Below, piece after piece: positions 15,076 through 23,131 of a DNA stretch of 30,681 nucleotides. The first letter of the stretch is position 1, and the number at the start of each line of letters is the position of its first letter. The position numbers and the translations under genes were made by a program. Source of the stretch: an uncultured Fusicatenibacter sp. (GTDB taxonomy: Bacteria > Bacillota > Clostridia > Lachnospirales > Lachnospiraceae); the NCBI GenBank assembly GCA_902493585.1, contig CABUPZ010000028.1, forward strand, positions 1 through 30,681. Reading direction: 5' to 3'. Below the pieces are notes generated by a model. It had not been told where the DNA came from and made no database searches. It worked only from the letters and a program-made list of their open reading frames with translations.

Positions 15076-15144
15076 CCGGAAGAGGCTTCCAGAAGTCGGT
15101 GTCTTGAAAAAGCAGGTTTCCGATCATTGTTCAGAAGGAGAAGT

Positions 15145-16389
15145 ATGACAGGACCATATGAATTAAAAGAAGAAACCGAACGGCTGATCCTGGTGGGTGT
15201 CCAGGAACAGGCGGGAGACGATACGGAGGATTCCGTCTATGAGCTGGGCGAACTGGTACAGACTGCCGGGGCGGAAGTCGTCGGCACGATGATCCAGCGG
15301 AGAGAAAGGATACATCCGGGCACTTATATCGGAAAGGGCAAGATTGAGGAGGTCCGGATGATGGCGGACGCCCTGGAAGCCACGGGAATTGTCTGTGACG
15401 ATGAACTTTCTCCGGCCCAGATGAACAATCTGCAGCAGGAACTGAATCTGAAGGTGATGGACCGGACCCTGGTGATCCTGGATATTTTTGCCAGACACGC
15501 GGTGACCAGTGAAGGAAAGATCCAGGTGGAACTGGCACAGCTTCGTTACCGTGCGGCTCACCTGAAAGGTCTGGGACGTTCTCTTTCCAGGCTGGGCGGC
15601 GGGATCGGAACCCGCGGACCCGGAGAGAAAAAACTGGAAGTGGACCGCCGGAGGATCCATGACCGGATCGGACAGCTCAAAAGAGAGCTGGCGGAGGTGG
15701 TAAAACACCGGGAACTGGTCCGCACACAGAGAAAACGGTCCAACAAAAAAGTGGCGGCGCTGACCGGTTACAGTTCCAGTGGAAAAAGCTCCATTGAAAA
15801 TTATCTGACGAAGGCGGGGATTTTGGAGGACGCGAAGCTGTTTTCCACGCTGGATACGACGACACGGGTGCTGCAGCTTTCCGGAAAACAGGAAATTCTG
15901 CTGACCGATACGGTCGGTTTTATCCGAAAACTCCCCCATCATCTGATCGATGCGTTTAAGAGTACCCTGGAGGAAGTCTGTTACGCAGATATCATCATCC
16001 ATGTGGTGGATGCGTCCAATCCGCAGATGGAAGCGCAGATGCGGGTGGTATATGAGACGCTCCGGCAGCTCAACGTAGAGAATAAGCCGGTGATCACAGT
16101 GTTTAACAAGCAGGACAAGCTGAGTGAGAAGCGGACCTTTACCGATCCGGAGGCGGATTACGTGATCCTGACTTCTGCAAAGACGGGACAGGGAATGGAA
16201 GAACTGAAACAGAAATTGGAGAAGCTGCTGCGGAAGAATCAGATTTATGTGGAACGGGTTTACCCCTACAGCCAGGCGGGAATTCTTCAGCTGATCCGGA
16301 AGCAGGGGGAATTGCTGGAGGAAAAATATCAGGAGGACGGAATTGCCGTGCGGGCGTATGTTCCGAAAGAAATATACGGAAAAATATGA
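15145..16389 (+). CDS. hflX: Ribosome-associated GTPase HflX
   Basis: 414 residues. HflX splits stalled or hibernating 70S ribosomes under stress. The N-terminal HflX domain shows HPGTYIGKGKIEEV and DDELSPAQMNNLQ, followed by the glycine-rich linker LGRSLSRLGGGIGTRGPGEKKLE in pattern. The G domain has G1 GYSSSGKS (208-215), G3 DTVGF and G4 NKQD. A short C-terminal domain follows. I chose ATG 15145 because AGAAGGAG (15132-15139) lies just upstream; the in-frame TTG at 15127 would overlap that site. A strong terminator follows the stop. Confidence 0.96.
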   Translation: MTGPYELKEETERLILVGVQEQAGDDTEDSVYELGELVQTAGAEVVGTMIQRRERIHPGTYIGKGKIEEVRMMADALEATGIVCDDELSPAQMNNLQQELNLKVMDRTLVILDIFARHAVTSEGKIQVELAQLRYRAAHLKGLGRSLSRLGGGIGTRGPGEKKLEVDRRRIHDRIGQLKRELAEVVKHRELVRTQRKRSNKKVAALTGYSSSGKSSIENYLTKAGILEDAKLFSTLDTTTRVLQLSGKQEILLTDTVGFIRKLPHHLIDAFKSTLEEVCYADIIIHVVDASNPQMEAQMRVVYETLRQLNVENKPVITVFNKQDKLSEKRTFTDPEADYVILTSAKTGQGMEELKQKLEKLLRKNQIYVERVYPYSQAGILQLIRKQGELLEEKYQEDGIAVRAYVPKEIYGKI

Positions 16390-16396
16390 AACAGGA

Positions 16397-16440
16397 GTGT
16401 GGCGGAAAGTTCAAAGCTGAATTTTCTGCCGCACTTTTTT
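16397..16440 (+). terminator. Rho-independent terminator after hflX
   Basis: GTGTGGCGGAAA (16397-16408) pairs with TTTCTGCCGCAC (16423-16434) over 12 bp with two G-U pairs, followed by TTTTTT. The T-tract is also the start of the first copy of the 25-bp tandem repeat. Confidence 0.88.
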
Positions 16441-16479
16441 GTACGGAAGAATTGTGTACTTTTTTGTACGAAAGAATTG
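16433..16479. repeat. Direct repeat, 22-nt unit, 25-bp period, upstream of metY
   Basis: acttttttgtacggaagaat (continuing ttg) at 16433-16454 is repeated with one mismatch at 16458-16479. Each unit contains TTGTACG/A. The copies lie just upstream of the -35 of the metY promoter, a fit for a tandem operator, or a duplication of the terminator tail. Confidence 0.7.
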
Positions 16480-16483
16480 CCTA

Positions 16484-16512
16484 TTGCCTAATAAAGGAGA
16501 AAGAGCTATAAT
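16484..16512 (+). promoter_or_regulatory. metY promoter
   Basis: TTGCCT (16484-16489), 17 bp, TATAAT (16507-16512). Transcription would start near 16519, which rules out a start codon at the in-frame TTG 16513 and supports ATG 16570. Confidence 0.72.
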
Positions 16513-16569
16513 TTGAATCAGAATGTAATCGCAAAGCGGTTGCGAAAAATGGGAAGAGAGGAAAGAAAA

Positions 16570-17853
16570 ATGGCATTAAGCAAAGAATCGATCTGCGTCC
16601 AGGGCGGATGGCAGCCGAAAAACGGAGAAGCGAGAGTGCTTCCGATTTATCAGAGTACCACATTTAAGTATGAGACAAGCGAGGAAATGGGAAAACTGTT
16701 CGATCTGGAAGAAGACGGCTATTTTTATTCCCGCCTTCAGAATCCTACCTGTGATATGGTAGCACAGAAAATCTGCGATCTGGAAGGCGGAGCTGCGGCA
16801 ATGCTGACTTCCTCCGGGCAGGCGGCAACGCTTCTTGCAGTGACCAACATCTGTGAGGCAGGTTCTCATGTAATCTGCGCGGCAAAGGTATACGGCGGAA
16901 CCTCCAATCTGCTCAGCGTCACGCTGAAACGTTTTGGAATTGAGACCTCCCTGGTAGATCAGGATCTTCCGGCAGAGGAGCTGGAGAAATATTTCAAACC
17001 CAATACCAGAGCCGTATTTGCCGAGACAATCTCCAATCCGGCAGGCGTAATCCTGGATATTGAAAAATTTGTCAAACTGGCACATGACCACGGGGTTCCG
17101 ATGATCTGTGACAATACGTTTGCGACACCGATCAACTGCCAGCCTTTCAAATTCGGCGTGGACATTATTACTCATTCCACAACCAAATATATGGATGGAC
17201 ATGCTATGGCTGTGGGCGGAGCAATCGTGGATTCCGGAAACTTTGACTGGGAAGCCCATGCGGATAAATTCCCTGGATTGACTACACCGGACGAATCGTA
17301 TCACGGAGTCGTGTATACAAAGAAATTCGGAAAGAAAGCATACATTACAAAAGCAACTGCACAGCTGATGCGTGATATGGGAGCCTGCCAGTCCCCACAG
17401 AACGCATTTCTGACAAATGTCGGTCTGGAAACTCTGCATCTGCGTGTGGAGAGGCACTGCCAGAACGCACAGAAGGTGGCAGAATTCCTTGCGAACCATC
17501 CGAACGTTGCGTGGGTAGAATATGCCGGACTGAAAGATGACAAATACCACGCACTGGCTGAAAAATACATGCCAAACGGAACCTGCGGCGTCCTCTGCTT
17601 CGGACCGAAAGGCGGACGCGACGGCGCAATGCAGTTCACCAATGGACTGAAAATGATCTCCATCGTGACACATGTAGCCGATGCCCGTTCCTGCGTTCTG
17701 CATCCGGCAAGCCATACCCATCGCCAGCTCAACGACCAGCAGCTGATCGAAGCGGGCGTGCTTCCGGATCTGATCCGGCTTTCTGTCGGAATTGAAAACG
17801 CAGACGATATCATCGCGGATCTGGATCAGGCACTGAATGCGATTCAGGCGTAA
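16570..17853 (+). CDS. metY: O-acetylhomoserine sulfhydrylase (Cys/Met PLP enzyme)
   Basis: 427 residues of the Cys/Met metabolism PLP family. The PLP lysine is Lys206 in THSTTKYMDGH, and the PLP phosphate site is SSGQAATLLA near 81-90. Length and the motif FPGLTTPDESYHGVVYT favour O-acetylhomoserine (thiol)-lyase, which makes homocysteine from O-acetylhomoserine and sulfide, over the shorter methionine gamma-lyases (about 400). The distinction is by family pattern only. ATG at 16570 follows AGAGGAAAG. The gene is a single unit with its own promoter and a very strong terminator. No S-box or T-box is visible upstream. Confidence 0.9.
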   Translation: MALSKESICVQGGWQPKNGEARVLPIYQSTTFKYETSEEMGKLFDLEEDGYFYSRLQNPTCDMVAQKICDLEGGAAAMLTSSGQAATLLAVTNICEAGSHVICAAKVYGGTSNLLSVTLKRFGIETSLVDQDLPAEELEKYFKPNTRAVFAETISNPAGVILDIEKFVKLAHDHGVPMICDNTFATPINCQPFKFGVDIITHSTTKYMDGHAMAVGGAIVDSGNFDWEAHADKFPGLTTPDESYHGVVYTKKFGKKAYITKATAQLMRDMGACQSPQNAFLTNVGLETLHLRVERHCQNAQKVAEFLANHPNVAWVEYAGLKDDKYHALAEKYMPNGTCGVLCFGPKGGRDGAMQFTNGLKMISIVTHVADARSCVLHPASHTHRQLNDQQLIEAGVLPDLIRLSVGIENADDIIADLDQALNAIQA

Positions 17854-17863
17854 CAACTGACGA

Positions 17864-17875
17864 AACCGTTCAGCC
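17864..17875 (+). repeat. Half-copy of the GTAACNGTTCAG repeat after metY
   Basis: AACCGTTCAGCC lies 11 bp after the metY stop. It matches one arm of the palindrome family, with no complementary arm nearby. Confidence 0.35.
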
Positions 17876-17893
17876 TTTTGGTGCCAGGCGGAC

Positions 17894-17975
17894 AAAAAAC
17901 TCCCTGAACGGGTGGCATACATATACGGCGGGCGGCTGCCGTACACGTATGCCACCCGCCCAGGGAGTTTTTCTG
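17894..17975. terminator. Long bidirectional terminator after metY
   Basis: AAAAACTCCCTG (17895-17906) pairs perfectly with CAGGGAGTTTTT (17961-17972). Inside, GGGTGGCATAC pairs with GTATGCCACCC and TACGGC with GCCGTA. The symmetric A and T tracts allow termination in both directions. Confidence 0.92.
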
Positions 17976-18072
17976 TTTTTTGGGATCGGAAGATGCTGAT
18001 ATTTGCAGATTTATAGGTTAAGACAGAAAATTTTAAGGTTTTGAATTGAGAAAAAGTATTTGAGGAGGGCTT

Positions 18073-18279
18073 ATGGCAAAAATAAAATGGGCAGGAATTG
18101 TCGCTGATGTGACGGAGTATCAAATGGGAGAGTTGTCACAGAAAGCAAAAAAACTTAATATGCCTAAGTCGATCAATGAAAGTATGGTGAAAGCACTTCC
18201 GTTTTTTATTTTGGGCTTAATGGCCGCTTTCGTCTGCCTTGCTACCCGTTCCCACAGAAGAATCCCGAAAAAATCTTGA
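18073..18279 (+). CDS. Small membrane protein, possibly a truncated metalloprotease-like protein
   Basis: 68 residues, ATG behind GAGGAGGG (18062-18069). Residues 1-45 are soluble (KIKWAGIVADVTEYQMGELS, KAKKLNMPKSINESM). Residues about 43-60 form a hydrophobic helix (PFFILGLMAAFVCLA), ending in a basic tail. The pattern of a short polar start followed by one helix recalls the beginning of DUF3267-type integral-membrane zinc proteases. The catalytic part is absent, so if that is right, this is a truncated remnant. The 3' end overlaps the -35 of the purO promoter. Family suggestion is weak. Confidence 0.55.
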   Translation: MAKIKWAGIVADVTEYQMGELSQKAKKLNMPKSINESMVKALPFFILGLMAAFVCLATRSHRRIPKKS

Positions 18280-18304
18280 CATGATTCCAAAAGAATGGTA
18301 TGGT
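18276..18304 (+). promoter_or_regulatory. Promoter of the ZTP riboswitch-purO-purH transcript
   Basis: Perfect TTGACA (18276-18281), 17 bp, TATGGT (18299-18304). The start would fall near 18311, at the first base of the aptamer. Confidence 0.82.
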
Positions 18305-18311
18305 AAAAACA

Positions 18312-18386
18312 GTTATACGACTGACGGATTTAAGTGGAATTGACCACGGGAAGTATAATGCGATCATAAGCCGACCGTCTGGGCAC
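18312..18386 (+). ncRNA. ZTP (pfl) riboswitch aptamer
   Basis: The 5' part has TTATAC (P1, pairing with GTATAA at 18353-18358), then ACGACTGACGG, AGTGG-AATTG-ACCAC and GGGAAG. The 3' part carries the highly conserved CCGTCTGGGCA (18376-18385), with GACGG pairing to CCGTC. These are the conserved blocks of the pfl motif, which binds the purine intermediates ZMP and ZTP. It sits directly ahead of the genes that consume ZMP (AICAR). Ligand binding would prevent the overlapping terminator and switch the operon on. Confidence 0.93.
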
Positions 18387-18417
18387 TTTCATGGATGTCC
18401 GGATCGTGGGCTTTTTT
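18369..18417 (+). terminator. Terminator of the ZTP riboswitch expression platform
   Basis: AGCCGACCGTCTGGGCA (18369-18385) pairs with TGTCCGGATCGTGGGCT (18396-18412) with two mismatches, followed by TTTTTT. The left arm includes the conserved 3' half of the aptamer, so aptamer folding and termination exclude each other. Confidence 0.9.
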
Positions 18418-18495
18418 CTATGGAAAAAACCGCGTTTCGGAACAGAGTGAAGGCAACATATCACCGCATGAAAACAGAAAAAAGGAGAAAAACAC

Positions 18496-19212
18496 ATGAA
18501 AATGGTATCACTGGAACAGGAACTGAAGAACAATTCTTATCCTGGAAGAGGCATTGTAATCGGAAGAACTGCGGACGGAAAGAAGGCGGCAGCCGGATAT
18601 TTCATCATGGGACGCAGCGAGAACAGCCGTAACCGTATTTTTGTGGAAGAGGGAGAGGGCATCCGCACGCAGGCGTTTGACCCGTCAAAACTCCAGGATC
18701 CGAGCCTGATCATTTATGCTCCGGTGCGGGTATTGAAAAATCAGACGATCGTGACCAACGGTGACCAGACAGACACGGTTTATGAAGGGCTGGAAAAAGG
18801 TCTGACCTTCGAACAGGCTCTGAGAAGCCGTGAGTTTGAGCCGGACGCGCCGAACTACACACCGCGTATTTCCGGTGTTCTGCAGGTGGAAAACGGAACC
18901 TTCAGTTACGCCATGTCCATCCTGAAGAGCAATAACGGGGATCCGGCACAGTGCAACCGTTATACCTTTGATTATACCAACTGCGTGGCAGGAGAAGGCC
19001 ATTTCATTCATACCTATATGCATGACGGAAATCCGCTGCCGAGTTTTGAGGGTGAGCCGAAGCTGGTGGCAATCCCGGATGACATTGACGCGTTTACCAG
19101 CCTTCTGTGGAGCAGTCTGAATGAAGACAATAAAGTGTCTCTCTTTGTACGGTATATTGACATTGAGAGTGGAAATTATGAAACCAGAATCGTGAACAAA
19201 AATCAGAAATAA
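18496..19212 (+). CDS. purO: IMP cyclohydrolase, PurO-type
   Basis: 238 residues. It closes the purine ring of FAICAR to give IMP, the final step of de novo purine synthesis. The sequence shows the IMP_cyclohyd (archaeal PurO-like) pattern: YPGRGIVIGRTADGKKAAAGYFIMGRSENSRNRIF in pattern at 15-49, PSLIIYAPVR at about 74-83, and NYTPRISGVLQ. It is unrelated to the MGS-like cyclohydrolase domain of bifunctional PurH. ATG follows AAAGGAG. purH starts 14 bp after the stop. Assignment rests on motif and context; the two adjacent single-domain genes together replace the usual bifunctional PurH. Confidence 0.9.
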   Translation: MKMVSLEQELKNNSYPGRGIVIGRTADGKKAAAGYFIMGRSENSRNRIFVEEGEGIRTQAFDPSKLQDPSLIIYAPVRVLKNQTIVTNGDQTDTVYEGLEKGLTFEQALRSREFEPDAPNYTPRISGVLQVENGTFSYAMSILKSNNGDPAQCNRYTFDYTNCVAGEGHFIHTYMHDGNPLPSFEGEPKLVAIPDDIDAFTSLLWSSLNEDNKVSLFVRYIDIESGNYETRIVNKNQK

Positions 19213-19226
19213 GGAGGAAATGACCG

Positions 19227-20405
19227 ATGAAAGAATTACAGTTAAAATACGGATGCAACCCAAATCAGAAACCGTCCAGGATCTATCTGGCAAACGGAGA
19301 GGACCTTCCGATCGAAGTGCTGAGCGGCCGTCCGGGTTATATCAACTTCCTGGATGCATTCAACGGCTGGCAGCTGGTACGTGAACTGAAAAAAGAGACA
19401 GGACTTCCGGCGGCGACTTCTTTCAAACATGTTTCCCCGGCAGGCGCTGCGGTAGGACTTCCGCTGTCTGAGACGCTGAAGAAGATCTACTGGGTGGACG
19501 ATATGGGCGATCTTTCCCCGCTGGCATGCGCGTATGCCCGTGCAAGAGGCGCTGACCGTATGTCTTCCTTTGGTGATTTTATCGCTCTTTCCGATGTCTG
19601 CGACAAGGACGCCGCTTCCCTGATCAAACGGGAGGTATCCGACGGTGTGATTGCTCCGGGATTTACCGATGAGGCGCTGGAAATCCTGAAAGCAAAGAAA
19701 AACGGAAATTACTGTGTGATCAAAATCGATGAGAATTATACACCGGCTCCCCTGGAGCATAAAGAAGTGTTCGGCGTAACCTTTGAGCAGGGACGTCAGG
19801 AACTGCCGATCAATGACGAACTGCTGTCCAACGTAGTGACAGAAAACAAAGAGATTCCGGCGGAGGCGCTGAGAGATCTGAAAATCGCCCTGATCACGCT
19901 GAAATATACCCAGTCCAACTCGGTCTGCTTCGTAAAAGACGGACAGGCGATCGGTGTAGGAGCAGGACAGCAGTCCCGTGTACATTGTACAAGACTGGCA
20001 GGACAGAAGGCTGACAACTGGTTCCTGCGCCAGTGCCCGAAAGTGCTGGATCTTCAGTTTGTGGACGGTATCCGCCGCGCGGACAGAGACAATGCCATCG
20101 ACGTATATATCGGAGAGGAATACATGGATGTTCTGGCAGACGGCGCGTGGGAAAAGATTTTCAAAGTAAAACCGGAAGTTTTCACCAGAGAAGAGAAACG
20201 CGCATGGTTGGATCAGATGACCGGCGTAAGTCTTGGTTCTGACGCGTTCTTCCCGTTCAGCGACAATATCGAGCGTGCAAAGAAGAGCGGTGTGCAGTAC
20301 ATCGCAGAGCCGGGCGGTTCCGTGCGTGATGACGCAGTCATTGAATGCTGCAACAAATATAACATGGCAATGGCATTCACCGGTATCCGTCTGTTCCATC
20401 ACTAA
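19227..20405 (+). CDS. purH: AICAR transformylase (stand-alone, no cyclohydrolase domain)
   Basis: 392 residues. It formylates AICAR (ZMP) with 10-formyl-THF to give FAICAR, which PurO then cyclises. The catalytic Lys-His pair is K67-H68 in TSFKHVSPAGAAVG. Other family marks are LKYTQSNSVCFVKDGQAIGVGAGQQSR and SDAFFPFSDNI, and the C-terminus GGSVRDDAVIECCN. It begins directly with the transformylase fold (LKYGCNPNQKPSRIY), so the N-terminal MGS-like domain of PurH is absent by design, not truncation. ATG follows AAGGAGG. A 19-bp perfect terminator stem follows. Confidence 0.95.
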   Translation: MKELQLKYGCNPNQKPSRIYLANGEDLPIEVLSGRPGYINFLDAFNGWQLVRELKKETGLPAATSFKHVSPAGAAVGLPLSETLKKIYWVDDMGDLSPLACAYARARGADRMSSFGDFIALSDVCDKDAASLIKREVSDGVIAPGFTDEALEILKAKKNGNYCVIKIDENYTPAPLEHKEVFGVTFEQGRQELPINDELLSNVVTENKEIPAEALRDLKIALITLKYTQSNSVCFVKDGQAIGVGAGQQSRVHCTRLAGQKADNWFLRQCPKVLDLQFVDGIRRADRDNAIDVYIGEEYMDVLADGAWEKIFKVKPEVFTREEKRAWLDQMTGVSLGSDAFFPFSDNIERAKKSGVQYIAEPGGSVRDDAVIECCNKYNMAMAFTGIRLFHH

Positions 20406-20426
20406 AATACAGAAAAATGTTTCATA

Positions 20427-20474
20427 AAAAGAGCTGCCGCACGTTGCTGATGACAAACGTGCGGCAGCTCTTTT
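20427..20474. terminator. Bidirectional terminator between purH and the Gfo/Idh gene
   Basis: AAAAGAGCTGCCGCACGTT and AACGTGCGGCAGCTCTTTT form a 19-bp perfect stem with a 10-nt loop. The A and T tails allow it to end both convergent transcripts. Confidence 0.95.
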
Positions 20475-20526
20475 ATGTACGCAAGTAATTTTCAAATACA
20501 CTCCAGTTCGTTTCAGACCGAAAACC

Positions 20527-21627
20527 TTACAGAACGTCATCGGGTTTTGTGAATTTCATTTCCAGAGGATTCTGACGTTCGATCTCATTGAAAATGGCAA
20601 TCTCTGCTTTGACGTGCTCCGGTTTCATAAACAGCTCAGCGCCATTTACCAGATGGTCATAGAATGCGTGGTAGAATCGATTGGAACATCTGGTAAAGGA
20701 GTTCCATACATCTGCAGCCAGCTCGATGTTTTCCTCATGCCATACAATATGATTGTCGCAGTAGGAAGGAGATCCATCCTCTTTATGAAGGGATTTGTGA
20801 TCCAGAACAGGCTCTGGAGTTTCGCTGTCCAGGAAATACTTGTACTGGATTCGGTCGCTGTAAACACGCATGGTTCCGTGGGTGCCGTAGATGCGGAAAA
20901 GCGGAGTTTCGGAAGCATAAGCGTCGGAAGGGTTGACTTCCATCTCATAGCGGACACCGTTGCTGTATTCCATAATGCAGAACATATAGTCCTCGGCGTC
21001 TCCGACGGAATTCCAGATTGCCATATGGGAATAGATTTTCGGAATTTCATCAGAATTTGCCAGATGCATAATCTGCTCGATGGAATGAGCGGCATTGTTG
21101 CGCATGGAGCCGCCCTCACGGTACAGCAGGGTCTGCCAGTCATAGCGGCGGGCGAAAGAATTCTGGCAGGCTTTGACCAGCTTCACATCACCGATCACCT
21201 TTTTCTCCAGAAGCTCATGCATCTTGATGTAATAATCATTGTAACGATACTGATGGAAAATCGTAAAGACAACATTATTTTTCTTTGCAGTATCGATCAG
21301 ATCCTGAACCATCTCCGGGGTTTTGCACAAAGGCTTTTCACACAGAACATTGAGACCGTGCTCCAGCAGATCCTTGGTGATGGGGTAGTGCAGATCTGAG
21401 TAGGACGCGTTGACCACGAAATCCAGGTCCGTGCGGTCGAACAGTTCCGTGTAGGAATGGTAGGTGTCGCAGCCGAAATCCTTTTTCGCTGCCTCTGCGC
21501 GGGCAGGATCATTCTCTACCACAGCGACCACATTACAGATATCGTTTTCCGGAGTCTTCAGAAATGCTCCGTGGATGTCACAGCCGCTTCGTCCGTAGCC
21601 AATGATGGCAACATTGAGTTTCTTCAT
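20527..21627 (-). CDS. Gfo/Idh/MocA family oxidoreductase
   Basis: 366 residues. The N-terminal Rossmann fold has VAIIGYGRSGCDIHG (G10-x-G-x-x-G) for NAD(P). The signature CEKPLCKT carries the conserved Lys98 of the E-K-P motif. The C-terminal alpha/beta domain contains RYNDYYIKMHELLE and REGGSMRNNAAHSIEQI, where the Asn/His pair suggests substrate binding. Members oxidise sugars, inositols or related polyols; the substrate here cannot be told. ATG follows AAGGAGG on the minus strand. It stands alone, with a 12-nt direct repeat upstream that could be an operator. Confidence 0.9.
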   Translation of the reverse strand: MKKLNVAIIGYGRSGCDIHGAFLKTPENDICNVVAVVENDPARAEAAKKDFGCDTYHSYTELFDRTDLDFVVNASYSDLHYPITKDLLEHGLNVLCEKPLCKTPEMVQDLIDTAKKNNVVFTIFHQYRYNDYYIKMHELLEKKVIGDVKLVKACQNSFARRYDWQTLLYREGGSMRNNAAHSIEQIMHLANSDEIPKIYSHMAIWNSVGDAEDYMFCIMEYSNGVRYEMEVNPSDAYASETPLFRIYGTHGTMRVYSDRIQYKYFLDSETPEPVLDHKSLHKEDGSPSYCDNHIVWHEENIELAADVWNSFTRCSNRFYHAFYDHLVNGAELFMKPEHVKAEIAIFNEIERQNPLEMKFTKPDDVL

Positions 21628-21665
21628 TTTTTACTGCCTCCTTGTCGATTTTTCTTATTCTCATC

Positions 21666-21700
21666 ATATCATATTTTAAGGAGAGAATATATCATATTTT
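21666..21700. repeat. 12-nt direct repeat upstream of the Gfo/Idh gene
   Basis: ATATCATATTTT occurs at 21666-21677 and 21689-21700, a 23-bp period, 39-73 bp upstream of the minus-strand start codon. On the coding strand it reads AAAATATGATAT and covers a possible TATGAT -10. It could be a regulator site; AT-richness makes chance possible. Confidence 0.4.
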
Positions 21701-21895
21701 TATCCAATTTCCGTATTTTTTCAATAATAAAGGATAGATGGGAGAGATGAGCAGAAAATTATTTATACTAAGAGAAAGATGTTGCTCTGCTTTCCTATGA
21801 TTATGGGAATCCGCAATTTTATGGAGGCTTCTGGAATTGAGTGGAATTTTGTGATAGAATAGGATAAGATTTTTGAGTGGAAGGAGCGTAAGAAA

Positions 21896-22767
21896 ATGAA
21901 ACATATTACAGCCAGACCATTTAGTGTTCTGGCAGACTACGGGAAAATATAAGATTTTATGTTGTCTGTCTATGAGAGAGAGACTGGAGAAACGGTGTGC
22001 CGGCTCCCTTTTTTGAGTATGCATATTCTTCATTTTCTTATTGGATGGATATCACATATTCATACAAAAACCGCATTTGGGAAGATCATGGAGAAATCGT
22101 CGGTTTTTGTTTTTATGAATCTCCTGTGACGGATATTTATTTCAGTCTGAAACCCGGATATGAGGAATTGGCGCCGGAGATGATCGCATATGCAGAAGAA
22201 CATATGGCTGCGAAAGGGGAAAACATTCAGCTGATTTTTTTTGGAGGTCAGGATGCCTTGATGAAAGCTGCCGGGCAGAGAGGATTCTGCCAGCAATCAG
22301 AAAGCTGGGACAATCAATTTGATTTCGACGGGGTGTTGGATCATCCGCTTCAGTTTGTAAAGCCGGGCGAATATGAGTTAGACAAGATCAGTAAGTGCTG
22401 CTGGAAGGGATTTAATCATGAGCAAACGGAAGGTCCCTGGGATCACCAATATGAACAGAGTAATTATTTGCTGGAAGTGGCGCCGCATGCAACGTTCGAC
22501 CGGGCGGTTATGATTGCAGATGAAAAGGGAGAATATGCCTGTTATGCAGGAATGTGGTGGACACCGGAAAATAAACTGGCTTACATGGAACCTCTTTGCA
22601 CCATTCCGGAATATCGAAACAGAGGATTGGCATCGGCCGCGTTGTCAGAGTTATATCGCAGAATGAAAGAATTGGGTGCGACTCATATGACTGGCGGCAT
22701 GAATGAATTTTATAAGAATATTGGCTATAAACCAGCAGTAAAGTGGACCTATTGGAAAAAAGAATAA
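21896..22767 (+). pseudogene. GNAT acetyltransferase with a stop and a frameshift near the start
   Basis: The original start is ATG 21896 behind AAGGAG (MKHITARPFSVLADYGKI). TAA at 21950-21952 interrupts it at codon 19, after which DFMLSVYER continues in frame. Around 21972-21983 a GA run (tatgagagagagactgg) moves the frame by 2 nt; the other frame continues as RDWRNGVPAPFFEYAYSS and stays open to 22767. The long remaining part (256 codons from GTG 21997) contains the GNAT signature PLCTIPEYRNRGLASAALSEL near its end and YKNIGYKPA. GTG 21997 has GGAG seven bases upstream, so a shortened protein may still be made. Substrate unknown. Confidence 0.8.
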
Positions 22768-22809
22768 AAGATTGCTTTCGTGACAAAAAGAAAGGAGGCG
22801 TATGTACCA

Positions 22810-23055
22810 ATGCGTTTGATGGAATTTAAGATGGAACGGAAAGGTTTGCTGACGGAAGGACAGGAAGTCCATGTAACAGAAAGCGCCCTTCCCACTTCCT
22901 ATTATTATACGATCACGCCGGCCATAGCCATGAGCAAAAATTATCCCGCCTATGAACGTCTGAAATCCGAGACAGGAATCGTGCAGGAAGTAAAAGAGAC
23001 AAGCCGGGGCTTTTATACTGTCGTCGCATTTGACGAAGAAGAACCCGGAAGTTAA
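22810..23055 (+). CDS. Small conserved-looking protein of unknown function
   Basis: 81 residues (MRLMEFKMERKGLLTEGQEV...). ATG at 22810 is 12 bp after AAAGGAGG; an in-frame GTG at 22780 would lie upstream of that site. The sequence alternates short polar and hydrophobic stretches (VHVTESALPTSYYYTITPAI, GIVQEVKETSRGFYTVVAFDEEE), consistent with a small beta-barrel. No motif or signal peptide is visible. It lies between the GNAT remnant and the glycosylase gene. Confidence 0.7.
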   Translation: MRLMEFKMERKGLLTEGQEVHVTESALPTSYYYTITPAIAMSKNYPAYERLKSETGIVQEVKETSRGFYTVVAFDEEEPGS

Positions 23056-23131
23056 AGGGTACAGATTGCAGACATGAAGTTTCAAACGTATTTCAAATGG
23101 CAAGAACCCGGAAAAGGAGAGGATACGGGAA

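Noticed and set aside
16390..16569. S-box or T-box riboswitch before metY
   Set aside because: The interval is too short after the hflX terminator and lacks the conserved T-box sequence or S-box core.
16576..18123. Long antisense open frame (515 codons) opposite metY
   Set aside because: It crosses the strong metY terminator hairpin and lies against a well-supported PLP enzyme; the product shows no motif.
19242..20540. Antisense open frame opposite purH
   Set aside because: It runs through the 19-bp terminator stem and has no start signal; purH is certain on the other strand.
20614..21399. Plus-strand open frame opposite the Gfo/Idh gene
   Set aside because: The minus-strand gene has Rossmann and EKP motifs and a good ribosome site; the plus frame has neither.
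21779..21862. 27-codon open frame (MLLCFPMIMG...) ahead of the GNAT gene
   Set aside because: It has no ribosome site and no recognisable feature; too short to separate from chance.
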